The notes under the pieces: generated by a model
Database searches by the model: none
What the model was told of the DNA's origin: nothing
The model's input: the letters and a program-made list of their open reading frames with translations, nothing else
Assembly: GCF_008369445.1 (NCBI RefSeq)
Contig: NZ_VTWH01000001.1
Coordinates: 1,178,001 to 1,242,000, forward strand
Direction: 5' to 3'
Length of the DNA: 64,000 nt
Source: Aureimonas fodinaquatilis
GTDB taxonomy: Bacteria; Pseudomonadota; Alphaproteobacteria; Rhizobiales; Rhizobiaceae
Position numbers and translations under genes: made by a program
Part shown: positions 18,595-26,585 of the stretch, one piece after another
Layout: each line of letters starts with the position of its first letter
Position numbering within the stretch: the first letter of the stretch is position 1

Positions 18595-19854
18595 TTAGTG
18601 CGCAACGGCTGCAGCGGCAGCTTCGTCAATCAGCGTGCCATCGCGAAAACGTTCAATGGTGAATGGGGCATTGATAGGGTGCGGCGTGTCACGCGCCATC
18701 GTATAGGCAAGAAGATTTCCGGCACCCGGTGTGGCCTTGAAGCCGCCGGTTCCCCAGCCGCAATTGACATACAGGCCGCGCACCGGAGTTTTGGCTATAA
18801 TGGGCGATCGGTCCGGCGTAACATCAACAATGCCGCCCCAGTTGCGCAGCATGCGCAGCCGGCGATATTGCGGAAACAACTCGCAAATCGCGTCCAGCGT
18901 GTGGGTGGCAATGTGCAGGCCTCCGCGCTGGGTGTAGGAGGTGTAAGAGTCTGTGCCCGCACCTATGACCATTTCGCCCTTGTCAGACTGGCTGATATAG
19001 GCGTGAATGGTGTTGGACATGACAACGCATGGAAAGTCCGGCTTGACCGGCTCGGAAACCAGCGCTTGCAGAGGAAAGCTTTCCAGCGGCATGCTGACTC
19101 CGGCCATATCCAGCACAACGGACGAATTGCCCGCGGCAGAAACGCCAATGCGGCTGGAATGAATGGTGCCGCGCGTTGTTTCCACCCCGGTAACAGCACC
19201 ATCCGCCCCGCGCAAAATTGCCTTGACCTCGCAGTTCTGAACAATGTCCACGCCACGGGCGGATGCGGCCCGTGCATAGCCCCAGGCAACCGCGTCGTGC
19301 CGCGCCGTTCCGCCCCGTCGCTGTAATGACCCGCCCAGCACCGGATAGCGCATCGTGGCCGCATCTATGTTCAGTGGCGGGCAGTAATCCTTGCATTGCT
19401 GCGCGGTCAGCCACTCATTGTCCACGCCAGCCAGCCGGTTGGCATGCACATGCCGGCGAAACACCTGCACATCATGAATATTGTGCGCAAGCATCATGAC
19501 ACCGCGCGGTGAGTACATGACGTTGTAATTCAGTTCCTGCGACAGGCCTTCCCACAGATTGAGCGCGTGGTTGTAAAGCGCTGCCGATTCCTCGAACAGA
19601 TAATTGGAACGGATGATGGTGGTGTTGCGGCCGGTATTGCCGCCGCCGATCCAGCCCTTTTCCAGCACGGCAACATTGCTGATTCCGTGTTCGCTTGCCA
19701 GATAATAGGCGGCGGCAAGGCCGTGGCCGCCTCCACCAATGATGATTGCGTCATAGCTGGCGCGCGGAGCGGCGTCGCGCCATTGCGCTTTCCACCCTTT
19801 GTTTCCACCCAGCGTCTTGGCAATGATCTGAAAGCCGGAGAATTTTTGCATCAT
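18595..19854 (-). CDS. soxB: Sarcosine oxidase beta subunit
   Basis: 419 aa (two consecutive ATGs; the first is used). It has an FAD-binding Rossmann fold at 34-60 (AIIIGGGGHGLAAAYYLA). The GTARHDAVAWG motif holds His186, the position of the covalently attached FMN in heterotetrameric sarcosine oxidases. The C-terminus has GWGTGGFKATPGAG. It carries the sarcosine-oxidising flavin site of SoxBDAG. It is the first gene of soxBDAG-sdaA, and its promoter faces away from the thi operon across 19855-20023. Confidence 0.93.
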   Translation of the reverse strand: MMQKFSGFQIIAKTLGGNKGWKAQWRDAAPRASYDAIIIGGGGHGLAAAYYLASEHGISNVAVLEKGWIGGGNTGRNTTIIRSNYLFEESAALYNHALNLWEGLSQELNYNVMYSPRGVMMLAHNIHDVQVFRRHVHANRLAGVDNEWLTAQQCKDYCPPLNIDAATMRYPVLGGSLQRRGGTARHDAVAWGYARAASARGVDIVQNCEVKAILRGADGAVTGVETTRGTIHSSRIGVSAAGNSSVVLDMAGVSMPLESFPLQALVSEPVKPDFPCVVMSNTIHAYISQSDKGEMVIGAGTDSYTSYTQRGGLHIATHTLDAICELFPQYRRLRMLRNWGGIVDVTPDRSPIIAKTPVRGLYVNCGWGTGGFKATPGAGNLLAYTMARDTPHPINAPFTIERFRDGTLIDEAAAAAVAH

Positions 19855-19989
19855 TTTTCAGGTCCAATCCGAACATTGCTACCATGGCATCGCGCACTCA
19901 ATTGTTGCGATAATAAAAACGGCGCACGACTTGTATAAAAGCGACATGAGAAAATTTCCGACATTGCCGCCAGCGCGTATGCTCTTCGC

Positions 19990-20017
19990 TTGACATATCA
20001 GGGCCAATGACTAGCTT
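19990..20017 (+). promoter_or_regulatory. Candidate promoter of the thi operon
   Basis: A perfect -35 hexamer TTGACA (19990-19995) is followed after 16 bases by TAGCTT, a weak -10. It sits just before the TPP aptamer, where transcription should begin. The rest of 19855-19989 shows no gene and must hold the divergent soxB promoter. Confidence 0.4.
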
Positions 20018-20023
20018 GGCAGG

Positions 20024-20128
20024 TGTCCAAGGGGAGTTCCGGGTAAGGAACTGAGAGGCCGATTGCCACACAAGGCGCGCGGCGACCCTAAGAACCTGAT
20101 CCAGTTGACACTGGCGTAGGGATGGAGT
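20024..20128 (+). promoter_or_regulatory. TPP riboswitch (thi box)
   Basis: The conserved TPP aptamer elements are in order: GGGGAGTTCC, CTGAGA (20051-20056), GCGACCCT, ACCTGAT (20094-20100) and GTAGGGATGGA. P1 can form between TCCA at 20026 and TGGA at 20123. It lies in the leader of thiOSGE and would reduce expression when thiamine pyrophosphate is abundant. Position and direction fit thiO as first gene. Confidence 0.95.
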
Positions 20129-20232
20129 GAGCCGCACTTTCATCTGCCATGTCGCTTTTGCCAAACCATTTCCCAATGGTGGCGGGGCACATTGCAGGTC
20201 TGGCTTTATTCACTCACTGGCCAGTGTCTGGG

Positions 20233-20249
20233 TCTCCACAACGCGGAGA
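20233..20249 (+). promoter_or_regulatory. Hairpin sequestering the thiO ribosome binding site
   Basis: TCTCC (20233-20237) can pair with GGAGA (20245-20249) across a 7-base loop. GGAG at 20245-20248 is the thiO Shine-Dalgarno, 7 bases before ATG 20256. No terminator with a T-run lies between aptamer and gene, so translational control is the likely riboswitch output. A 12-bp palindrome CACTGGCCAGTG lies just upstream. Confidence 0.45.
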
Positions 20250-20255
20250 TGCGAT

Positions 20256-21221
20256 ATGATTGCTGTTCTGGGGGCTGGCGTTGCCGGACTTTGCACGGCC
20301 GTAAGGCTGGCAGAGGCGGGCGTGCCGGTTACGCTTTATGAACGGCAGGAGCGATTGGGGCAGGGTGCGGCCTCATGGCTGGCCGGCGGCATGCTGGCAC
20401 CTTTTTGCGAGGCGGAAACGGCCGACGATTGTATTGTCCGACCCGGCCTTGCCGGCATTGACTGGTGGGCCGCACACACCAGCACCTTGAAGCGCAACGG
20501 CACTTTGGTTGTGGACCCGACGCCCGGCCTGGTGGAGCTTAAGCGGCTGAGCCGCAACACCAGCAATCACCAGACGCTGGAGCGGCCGGAATTGAGCGAC
20601 CTTGAGCCAGATCTGGCGGGTCGATTTTCGCAAGCTTTGTTTTTTCCGGAAGAGGCGCATTTGCAGCCACGTGCTGCGCTGGGTGAATTGCTGGCGCGTT
20701 TTGTGCAATTGGGTGGCCGCACGGCTTTTGGGCAGGACGTGATCACGCCCGCCAGTCTGTCCGCCGAGGCGGTGATTGACTGCCGCGGGGTTGAGGCAGA
20801 GGCGCCAGGTCTTCGCTGCGTTCGCGGGGAAATGTTGATAGTGCGCTGTCGCGATATCACACTGCAAAGACCGATCCGGCTGCTGCATCCGCGTTGGCCG
20901 CTTTATGTTGTGCCGCATGGTGAAGACCGCTTCATGGTTGGCGCCACAATGGTGGAAAGCGCCAATTGCGGCCCGGTCACATTGCGTTCTGCTGTGGAAT
21001 TGATGAATGCGGCTTACTCTTTGCATCCGGCCTTCGCAGAAGCGGAAGTTCTTGAGCTGGGCGCAGGCATCCGACCGGCCTTTGCTGACAATCTTCCGCG
21101 CATCATCCGCAATGGACGAACAATAAGCCTGACGGGCATGTATCGGCATGGGTTTCTGCTGGCGCCCGATTGCAGTGAACAAGCTGCCGCATATGCGTTG
21201 GCAGAAAGAGAGGTTGTATGA
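20256..21221 (+). CDS. thiO: Glycine oxidase ThiO
   Basis: 321 aa FAD-dependent amine oxidase. The start is ATG 20256, preceded by GGAG. The longer open frame runs into the riboswitch leader. The N-terminus is an FAD Rossmann motif (AVLGAGVAGLCTAVRLAEAG). ASWLAGGMLAP and the C-terminal GMYRHGFLLAP segment are typical of ThiO. It oxidises glycine to iminoglycine (dehydroglycine), which ThiG uses to build the thiazole ring. The start of thiS overlaps by ATGA. Glycine released by the adjacent sarcosine oxidase is the same substrate. Confidence 0.92.
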   Translation: MIAVLGAGVAGLCTAVRLAEAGVPVTLYERQERLGQGAASWLAGGMLAPFCEAETADDCIVRPGLAGIDWWAAHTSTLKRNGTLVVDPTPGLVELKRLSRNTSNHQTLERPELSDLEPDLAGRFSQALFFPEEAHLQPRAALGELLARFVQLGGRTAFGQDVITPASLSAEAVIDCRGVEAEAPGLRCVRGEMLIVRCRDITLQRPIRLLHPRWPLYVVPHGEDRFMVGATMVESANCGPVTLRSAVELMNAAYSLHPAFAEAEVLELGAGIRPAFADNLPRIIRNGRTISLTGMYRHGFLLAPDCSEQAAAYALAEREVV

Positions 21222-21415
21222 AACTTCAAATCAATGGCGATAGCGCGCAAAGCAATGCGCCGGATCTTGCGGCGCTGGTCAGCGAGCTGGGCTACGACGA
21301 AAATCGGGTGGCTACGGCATTGAATCGCGTGTTTGTGCCGCGGTTGCAGCGAGAAGCGGCGAGGCTGACGGAAGGGGATAGCGTGGAAATTCTGGCCCCC
21401 ATGCAGGGAGGCTGA
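21218..21415 (+). CDS. thiS: Sulfur carrier protein ThiS
   Basis: 65 aa ubiquitin-like protein ending in Gly-Gly (MQGG), the C-terminus that is adenylated and converted to thiocarboxylate. The body has [24 protein letters not shown], cut here to [15 protein letters not shown] and GDSVEIL as typical motifs. It donates sulfur to ThiG for thiazole synthesis. It overlaps thiO by ATGA and lies 2 bases before thiG. The activating enzyme ThiF is not in the window. Confidence 0.95.
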   Translation: MKLQINGDSAQSNAPDLAALVSELGYDENRVATALNRVFVPRLQREAARLTEGDSVEILAPMQGG

Positions 21416-21417
21416 AG

Positions 21418-22185
21418 GTGCAGATTTATAACCGGCGCTATGAATCCCGCCTGATGGTGGGCACAGCGCAATATCCATCACCCATTGTTCTGCAGAACGC
21501 CTTGCGGGCGGCCGAGCCAGCACTGGTCACCGTTTCACTGCGCCGGGAGGCGGCGGCTGACAAGGCCGGCGCGGCATTCTGGTCGCTGATCAATGAACTG
21601 GGCTTCGATGTTCTGCCCAACACTGCGGGCTGCTACAGTGTCAAAGAAGCTGTAACCACTGCACAAATGGCCCGGGAAGTGTTTGGCACCAACCTGATCA
21701 AGCTGGAGGTCATTGCCGATGCGCAAACCTTGCAGCCGGATGTGTACGGGCTGGTGGAGGCGGCTGAAATACTGTGCCGCGATGGGTTTGAGGTTCTGCC
21801 CTACACAACGGAAGATTTGAGCGTCTGTGAGCGGCTGGTGCAATGCGGATGCAGCGTCCTGATGCCCTGGGGCGCGCCGATTGGTTCGGGCCTCGGTTTG
21901 AACAACCGGCATGGCCTGCAAGCACTGCGCAACCGTTTTCCGGATTTGACCCTGATTGTTGATGCGGGGCTGGGCGTACCATCGCATGCCAGTGCGGCCA
22001 TGGAGCTAGGCTATGACGGAGTGCTCTTGAACACTGCAATTGCCCGCGCCGCTGATCCCGCTGCTATGGCATCGGCCTTTGCCCTGGCTGTGAAGGCCGG
22101 TCGACTGGCCTTTGAAGCCGGGGCCATCGAGCCGCGCAATCTTGCGCAAGCATCAACACCGGTTCTGGGGCGTGCCTTCACATGA
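21418..22185 (+). CDS. thiG: Thiazole synthase ThiG
   Basis: 255 aa TIM barrel starting at GTG 21418, 2 bases after thiS. It contains PNTAGCYS, the Schiff-base lysine in [21 protein letters not shown], the [10 protein letters not shown] phosphate-binding loop and [11 protein letters not shown], all hallmarks of ThiG. It joins deoxyxylulose phosphate, iminoglycine and ThiS thiocarboxylate to form the thiazole phosphate. The end overlaps thiE by 4 bases. Confidence 0.96.
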   Translation: MQIYNRRYESRLMVGTAQYPSPIVLQNALRAAEPALVTVSLRREAAADKAGAAFWSLINELGFDVLPNTAGCYSVKEAVTTAQMAREVFGTNLIKLEVIADAQTLQPDVYGLVEAAEILCRDGFEVLPYTTEDLSVCERLVQCGCSVLMPWGAPIGSGLGLNNRHGLQALRNRFPDLTLIVDAGLGVPSHASAAMELGYDGVLLNTAIARAADPAAMASAFALAVKAGRLAFEAGAIEPRNLAQASTPVLGRAFT

Positions 22186-22802
22186 CAAAGCTTGATCCGT
22201 TTTATCCGGTAGTGGACAGCGCCCAATGGGTGAAGCGTCTGGTCGGGGTGGGGGCCAAGCTCATCCAACTGCGCATCAAGGATATGGAACTGCCGCTGCT
22301 GAGGCGAGAAATCCAGGAAGCCAGAGAGATTTGCCTGAACGGCAATTGTCAACTTGTGATCAATGATCACTGGCAGATTGCGCTGGAAGAGGATTGCGAT
22401 TTTATCCACATAGGGCAGGAAGATCTGGAGACCGCCGATCTTGCGGCAATTCGACGCGCCAATATGCGGTTCGGGCTTTCAACTCACAGTCAAGACGAGT
22501 TGGAAACGGCGCTCTCGGTCGCGCCCGATTACGTGGCGCTGGGACCAATCTGGCCAACGCAATTGAAGGTCATGCCGTGGGAACCCCAGACGCCACAACG
22601 ACTTGCGGAGTGGCGCAGGCAAATTGGAGCGCTGCCACTGGTTGCAATTGGCGGCATTACCCTGGACAGAGCGCCCGAAGTATTTCGGCATGGAGCAACC
22701 TGCGCGGCGGTTGTTCGCGACATAGTGGCCTCTGAGAACCCCGAAAACCACACGCTTAAGTGGTTGAGTCTCACTCGAAAGTTTGACATAGATCAACCGT
22801 GA
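22182..22802 (+). CDS. thiE: Thiamine phosphate synthase ThiE
   Basis: 206 aa TIM barrel with LIQLRIKD, the [11 protein letters not shown] Mg-pyrophosphate site, [10 protein letters not shown], a GPIWPTQLK loop (usual form GP-FPT-TK) and a VAIGGIT phosphate loop near the end. It couples hydroxymethylpyrimidine pyrophosphate and thiazole phosphate. The GPIWPTQLK loop departs a little from the common sequence. The genes for the pyrimidine branch, thiC and thiD, are not in this operon and must lie elsewhere or be lacking. Confidence 0.92.
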   Translation: MTKLDPFYPVVDSAQWVKRLVGVGAKLIQLRIKDMELPLLRREIQEAREICLNGNCQLVINDHWQIALEEDCDFIHIGQEDLETADLAAIRRANMRFGLSTHSQDELETALSVAPDYVALGPIWPTQLKVMPWEPQTPQRLAEWRRQIGALPLVAIGGITLDRAPEVFRHGATCAAVVRDIVASENPENHTLKWLSLTRKFDIDQP

Positions 22803-23108
22803 GCTAGATGTAATCCTCTTGCTAATATTCTGCGGCAGTTAAATGGATAAAGGATATTGCTCTAGGGAATTCATTTGTATTTGCAGCGCCTTGCTCATTC
22901 AAGCTTGTGTAACGCTGCGGGTGGACATGCCCATTGCCGAGCAGTCTTGAAACGTTTAAACGGCGTAGTTGCTAAGGCGACGTAACTTTTTCTGTCAAGC
23001 AGATTTCCGTCGCAACACAACCATAAATATTCAATTAGAGGTTGATTTTTTATAGCAATTAATGCATATCATAAGTTACAAATTCGAATATTGAGGGAGT
23101 TGCCCGCC
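22803..23108. other. Intergenic region before the GntR gene
   Basis: AT-rich, about 300 bases, with no gene or convincing terminator seen. It contains the perfect 10-bp palindrome CGTTTAAACG (22953-22962), a possible operator. The Shine-Dalgarno GGGAG of the GntR gene is at 23095-23099. Confidence 0.4.
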
Positions 23109-23828
23109 ATGCCTGCGATCAAGCAGTTTAACATTCGACCGCTGTACCAACAGGTTGCGGATGAGTTTATAACGCGCATTGTGTCGCGTCAGTGGGCGCC
23201 GGGGCAGATCATCGAGAACGAGTCTGACATTGCCCGCTCGCTTGGCATCAGCATCGGTACTGTGCGCAAGGCTTTCGACGTGCTTGCCGAATATGCTCTT
23301 CTGGAGCGCCAGCAGGGCCGCGGCACGATTGTTGCCGATTTAAGCTCCGAAAGCATGCAATCGCGGTTTTCCAACATTCTGGATGAAACGGGCGAGAAGG
23401 CCGTTTTGAGCACTGAAGTTGAAAATGCCGAATTGCAGAAAGCCCGACCGGAGGTTTCCACCGCGCTCGGTCTGACTGACAAATCAACGGTGCTGCGCTT
23501 CGAGCGCAACCGTAAATTCAAGGGCCGTCTGGTTCTGAAAGAGACAGTGTTCATCCCGTGCGATGCCTCGCGCAAATCCATGCCGCAGGACAAATTGCGA
23601 AGCCTTGCCGAGGGTGGTTGGGCGGCTAATGGTTTGGCCACCCGCAAATCAGAGCGGATTACCCCGGCTCTTGCGTCCGCGGACGATGCTGCGGCACTCG
23701 GAATTTCACAAGGCGCACCCGTGCTGCATCTGGAACGTGTGATCCATTCCTATGAAAACGTCGCTCTGGAGCTGTGTTACTCGGTTTGCAACCTCGGCGA
23801 TGATCTTTCCTACGGTGTGGAAAGCTGA
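23109..23828 (+). CDS. GntR-family regulator, HutC subfamily (UTRA domain)
   Basis: 239 aa from ATG 23109, which follows GGGAG at the right distance. An in-frame TTG at 23091 precedes that ribosome site and is unlikely. Residues ~10-75 form the GntR winged helix (ADEFITRIVSRQWAPGQII, then ESDIARSLGISIGTVRKAFDVL). The rest is a UTRA effector-binding domain (VLRFERNRKFKGRLV and APVLHLERVIHSYENVALELCYS). HutC-type regulators sense small metabolites such as histidine-pathway intermediates, amino sugars or amino acids. The ligand cannot be read here. It could act on its own promoter, thi or soxB, but nothing shows this. Confidence 0.85.
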   Translation: MPAIKQFNIRPLYQQVADEFITRIVSRQWAPGQIIENESDIARSLGISIGTVRKAFDVLAEYALLERQQGRGTIVADLSSESMQSRFSNILDETGEKAVLSTEVENAELQKARPEVSTALGLTDKSTVLRFERNRKFKGRLVLKETVFIPCDASRKSMPQDKLRSLAEGGWAANGLATRKSERITPALASADDAAALGISQGAPVLHLERVIHSYENVALELCYSVCNLGDDLSYGVES

Positions 23829-23832
23829 TTTT

Positions 23833-24765
23833 TCAGCCGGTGGCTTTTTTCAGCCATTGGCCCAGTGATTGCAGCGCCGCATCGCGATAGGCTGGCAACT
23901 CATTCAATGTTTCGTGCCTGGCGCCGGATATCAGTTCCAGCGTCAGGTTTTTTTGTCCGCAATGCTGCAGTTTTTCCGCCAGCCTTTGCATTGAGCCACC
24001 TTGCTCTGTGACCGGGTCGGCAGTGCCCGCAAGCAGGTGAATGGGCAATCCTGCCGGCAGGCATGCCAGCGATTTTTGCCGGCCTCCCGTCATGACCATC
24101 TGCAGCAGGTTCTGTGCCATGGAGTTTGTGGCCGTCCACCCGCAATGCGGATCGGCAATGTAGGCAGCAACGGCATCTCTGTCGTGGCTCAACCAGTCAA
24201 AGTCAGTCTGTCTTGGGGAAACGCTGTTTCGCCAGCTTTCAAATGTTGCGCGCCGCAACAGGCCGCTTGCAACGTCCGACCCTTTCAAACCCTGCTCCGC
24301 CTTCAATGCTATCCGCGCAAGATGTTCCTGCGGACCAACATCGAAATTGCAGTTCCACAGGCACAGCCCCGCCATGTCATGGCTGTGCGATATGGCATAA
24401 TTCAGCGCCAGCAGCCCGCCCATGGAATGGCCGAAAATAAGGACTGGCAGTGCGCCGTGCCTGCTCAACGCCAGCGCTCTCACAGATTGCCAGTCGCGAA
24501 CAACTGCCTGCACCCCATCTTTGCGGGCAAACTGCCTGGGAGGGGCGTCAATCGCAGTCGTTGCACCATGGCCGCGGTGATCCGCTGCGTAGGCGTGAAA
24601 GCCGCGCTTCGACAGCCAGTCGGCAAATGCGTGATAGCGGCCGCTGTGCTCTGCCAGCCCATGCATAACCAGCATAATGGCGCGGGGCCTGCCTGTAGCC
24701 ATGGTCCAGCGAACCGCGAGCCGCGCCCCCGTGGCAGATGTCAGAGTCTCGGTGCTGTCAAACAT
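23833..24765 (-). CDS. Alpha/beta hydrolase, monoacylglycerol-lipase-like (Hydrolase_4)
   Basis: 310 aa. It has the lysophospholipase/monoacylglycerol-lipase layout: MHGLAEHSGRYHAFADWL near the N-terminus, the nucleophile elbow GHSMGG with the catalytic Ser, Asp in LLAGTADPVT, and His in SGARHETLNE. The cap region lies between. No signal peptide is seen, so it acts in the cytoplasm or at the inner membrane face, probably on monoglycerides or lysophospholipids. It converges on the GntR gene with a 4-base gap. Confidence 0.82.
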   Translation of the reverse strand: MFDSTETLTSATGARLAVRWTMATGRPRAIMLVMHGLAEHSGRYHAFADWLSKRGFHAYAADHRGHGATTAIDAPPRQFARKDGVQAVVRDWQSVRALALSRHGALPVLIFGHSMGGLLALNYAISHSHDMAGLCLWNCNFDVGPQEHLARIALKAEQGLKGSDVASGLLRRATFESWRNSVSPRQTDFDWLSHDRDAVAAYIADPHCGWTATNSMAQNLLQMVMTGGRQKSLACLPAGLPIHLLAGTADPVTEQGGSMQRLAEKLQHCGQKNLTLELISGARHETLNELPAYRDAALQSLGQWLKKATG

Positions 24766-24881
24766 GAAATTATCGCATAGACCGTGAGGGTGACAAAGGA
24801 GCTTTCAACTGTGTCGATGCCCGGCACAATCCCACCAAAAGCGTTACACACTTTTGCGTAAACTGTTTTATGGTTCACGAC

Positions 24882-25874
24882 ATGAAACGAGTTCTTATCA
24901 CGCTTGCGGCGTTTGTCCTGACAATTTTGCCTGCAAATGCACAGGTGCCAATGACGGGCACCTTTGTTGCTGAAGCAACTTGTGCCGCGCCTTCCGCCAT
25001 CAGGGAAGGCGGGCCAAACCCGGGAAATGTCACCGTTGCCGCCGGACAATCCTACCAATTGCTGGGTAGAAACTCTGTACCGGGCAGCCATTACCTTATT
25101 CTTGTGCCGGGTGCAGAGCCGGAACGCCGCTGGGTGCCATATGGCTGCGGGCGTGTCGGCAGCCAGCCAGACAGCACGCAGGAGGCGCGACGAGCCGTTC
25201 CTGACATCGACGCATCACAACCAGAAGTCGAAGAGTTTGTTCTGGCGGCCAACTGGCATGCCAGCTTTTGCGAAACACGCCCTGATATGCGTGAATGCAG
25301 CGGCGGCGATTCACCATTGAGCTTCGCGCTTCATGGTTTGTGGCCACAGCAAGCCGGGCAATATTGCAACGTGCCGGACAGAGTCAGATCAGCGGATGAA
25401 GCAGGGCGTTGGAGTCGCTTGCCAGCCGTCGAGCTTTCACGCTCTGCAGCGCGCAACCTGGCGCATGTCATGCCCGGTGTGGAATCGGGGCTGGACCGGC
25501 ACCAGTGGGTCAAGCACGGCTCCTGCTCGGGCCTGCAGCCAGACGTTTACTTCAACAGTGCCGCCCGCCTGATCAACCAGTTGAACGAGTCACTGGTGGG
25601 CGAGCTTTTTGTGCGCAATGTCGGCAACACGCTATCATCCAGGCAAATCCGCCGGGCATTTGACGATGCCTTTGGTCGTGGGGCAGGCGACCGCGTGCTT
25701 GTGGATTGTGTCACCGTTGACGATCGCCGCCTTATCCGCGAATTGCGGATTTCTCTCGCCGGGCAAATCTCGCAGGACCAGCCGCTTGCAAGGCTGATTG
25801 CCAGTGCACCGCAGCAGGCATGGGGCTGTCGCGAAGGAGAGGTGGATGCACCAGGGCAGGCGCGCATCAGGTGA
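24882..25874 (+). CDS. Secreted RNase T2-family protein with altered active site
   Basis: 330 aa from ATG 24882 (another ATG lies at 24870; no clear ribosome site). The signal peptide is MKRVLITLAAFVLTILPANA. About 95 residues of unassigned N-terminal domain precede the RNase T2 fold (FVLAANWHASFCE from about 119). The first active-site block is FALHGLWPQ (His151). The second is HQWVKHGSC, with His207, Gln208 and His212. The usual second block is HEWxKHGTC, so the catalytic Glu is replaced by Gln. The codon is a clear CAG. Activity may be lowered or lost. The last codons and stop lie inside a copy of the dispersed repeat. Confidence 0.85.
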   Translation: MKRVLITLAAFVLTILPANAQVPMTGTFVAEATCAAPSAIREGGPNPGNVTVAAGQSYQLLGRNSVPGSHYLILVPGAEPERRWVPYGCGRVGSQPDSTQEARRAVPDIDASQPEVEEFVLAANWHASFCETRPDMRECSGGDSPLSFALHGLWPQQAGQYCNVPDRVRSADEAGRWSRLPAVELSRSAARNLAHVMPGVESGLDRHQWVKHGSCSGLQPDVYFNSAARLINQLNESLVGELFVRNVGNTLSSRQIRRAFDDAFGRGAGDRVLVDCVTVDDRRLIRELRISLAGQISQDQPLARLIASAPQQAWGCREGEVDAPGQARIR

Positions 25875-25953
25875 TTTGATCGCCCGAACGCGCCAATTTT
25901 TAGTCTGGTCGCATTGTCTTGCGTTGAAACGAATCCGTTTCAAAGAGAAATGC
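25859..25953 (+). repeat. Dispersed repeat copy 3 (A then B)
   Basis: Hairpin A has the arms GGCGCG (25859-25864) and CGCGCC (25889-25894). Hairpin B runs from GCATTGTCTTG (25911) to AGAGAAATGC (25953), with inner arms CGTTGAAACG and CGTTTCAA. It starts inside the RNase T2 gene and contains its TGA stop. It is followed directly by copy 4. Confidence 0.85.
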
Positions 25954-25956
25954 TTT

Positions 25957-26052
25957 GACGCGTTTCAGCTGATTTGATCACCCGTAACGCGCCAATTTTT
26001 AGCTTGGTCGCATTGTCTTACGTTGAAACGTATCCGTTTCAACGAGAAATGC
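25957..26052 (+). repeat. Dispersed repeat copy 4 (A then B), tandem to copy 3
   Basis: Hairpin A arms are ACGCGTT and AACGCG. Hairpin B goes from GCATTGTCTTACG (26010) to ACGAGAAATGC (26052), with inner arms ACGTTGAAACG and CGTTTCAACG. It repeats copy 3 at a spacing of 98-99 bases and differs at only a few positions, suggesting a recent duplication. It fills the space between the convergent RNase T2 and Dabb genes. Confidence 0.85.
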
Positions 26053-26077
26053 TCCGGCCAAAAAACAGCGGCCTTCA

Positions 26078-26374
26078 TCAACCTTTGTCAGGAATTTCGT
26101 AATCTGCCGAATAGCGCAACTCGCGCATCGGACGCACGGTGCGGGTTGATTCGGCGTAAGTCGGATGCGCCTTGTAAGCGGCGAGCGCGTCACTATCGGC
26201 AAATTCACCGTAAACGATGATGTCGATATCATTGCCCATCGGGTCCACCTTCCCGTTCATGCACACTTCAAAATGCGTGCTGTGAGGAATGGTGCCCAGT
26301 GTTTTCAATTTCTCCACAATCGCCGGAATGTCGGCCTTGTCACGTGCACTGAAGAAAACAATGTGGCGTATCAT
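26078..26374 (-). CDS. Dabb-domain (stress-responsive A/B barrel) protein
   Basis: 98 aa. It starts MIRHIVFFSARD and has the typical Dabb pattern, with VKL-like helix residues near 20, a central DIDIIVYGEFADSDALAAY and the AHPTYAE motif before the last strand. These small ferredoxin-like proteins usually form dimers. Their substrate is rarely known. It is divergent from ettA, with about 210 bases between them. Confidence 0.75.
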   Translation of the reverse strand: MIRHIVFFSARDKADIPAIVEKLKTLGTIPHSTHFEVCMNGKVDPMGNDIDIIVYGEFADSDALAAYKAHPTYAESTRTVRPMRELRYSADYEIPDKG

Positions 26375-26585
26375 TCTCGTGTTCCGATTGCTGGCTGGCG
26401 CATATGGCGACTGGATCGAACGGATTGAGCTTCACGTCAAGCCTTTGCATTCTCGCCCTGTCTTCGCCATATAGAGGCGTAATTCACATGCGCTGCTGAT
26501 TTTTTGCCTGAAACAGGTTCTGTTCGGGCAGATATCAGGTCACAGCGCCTTTGTTCACCAGCTTGCAGGAAATCCGGGACGGCTC

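Noticed and set aside
25859-26052. CRISPR array
   Set aside because: Only two units at ~98 bases, with internal hairpins and no unique spacers; the same unit is dispersed elsewhere. No cas genes are present.
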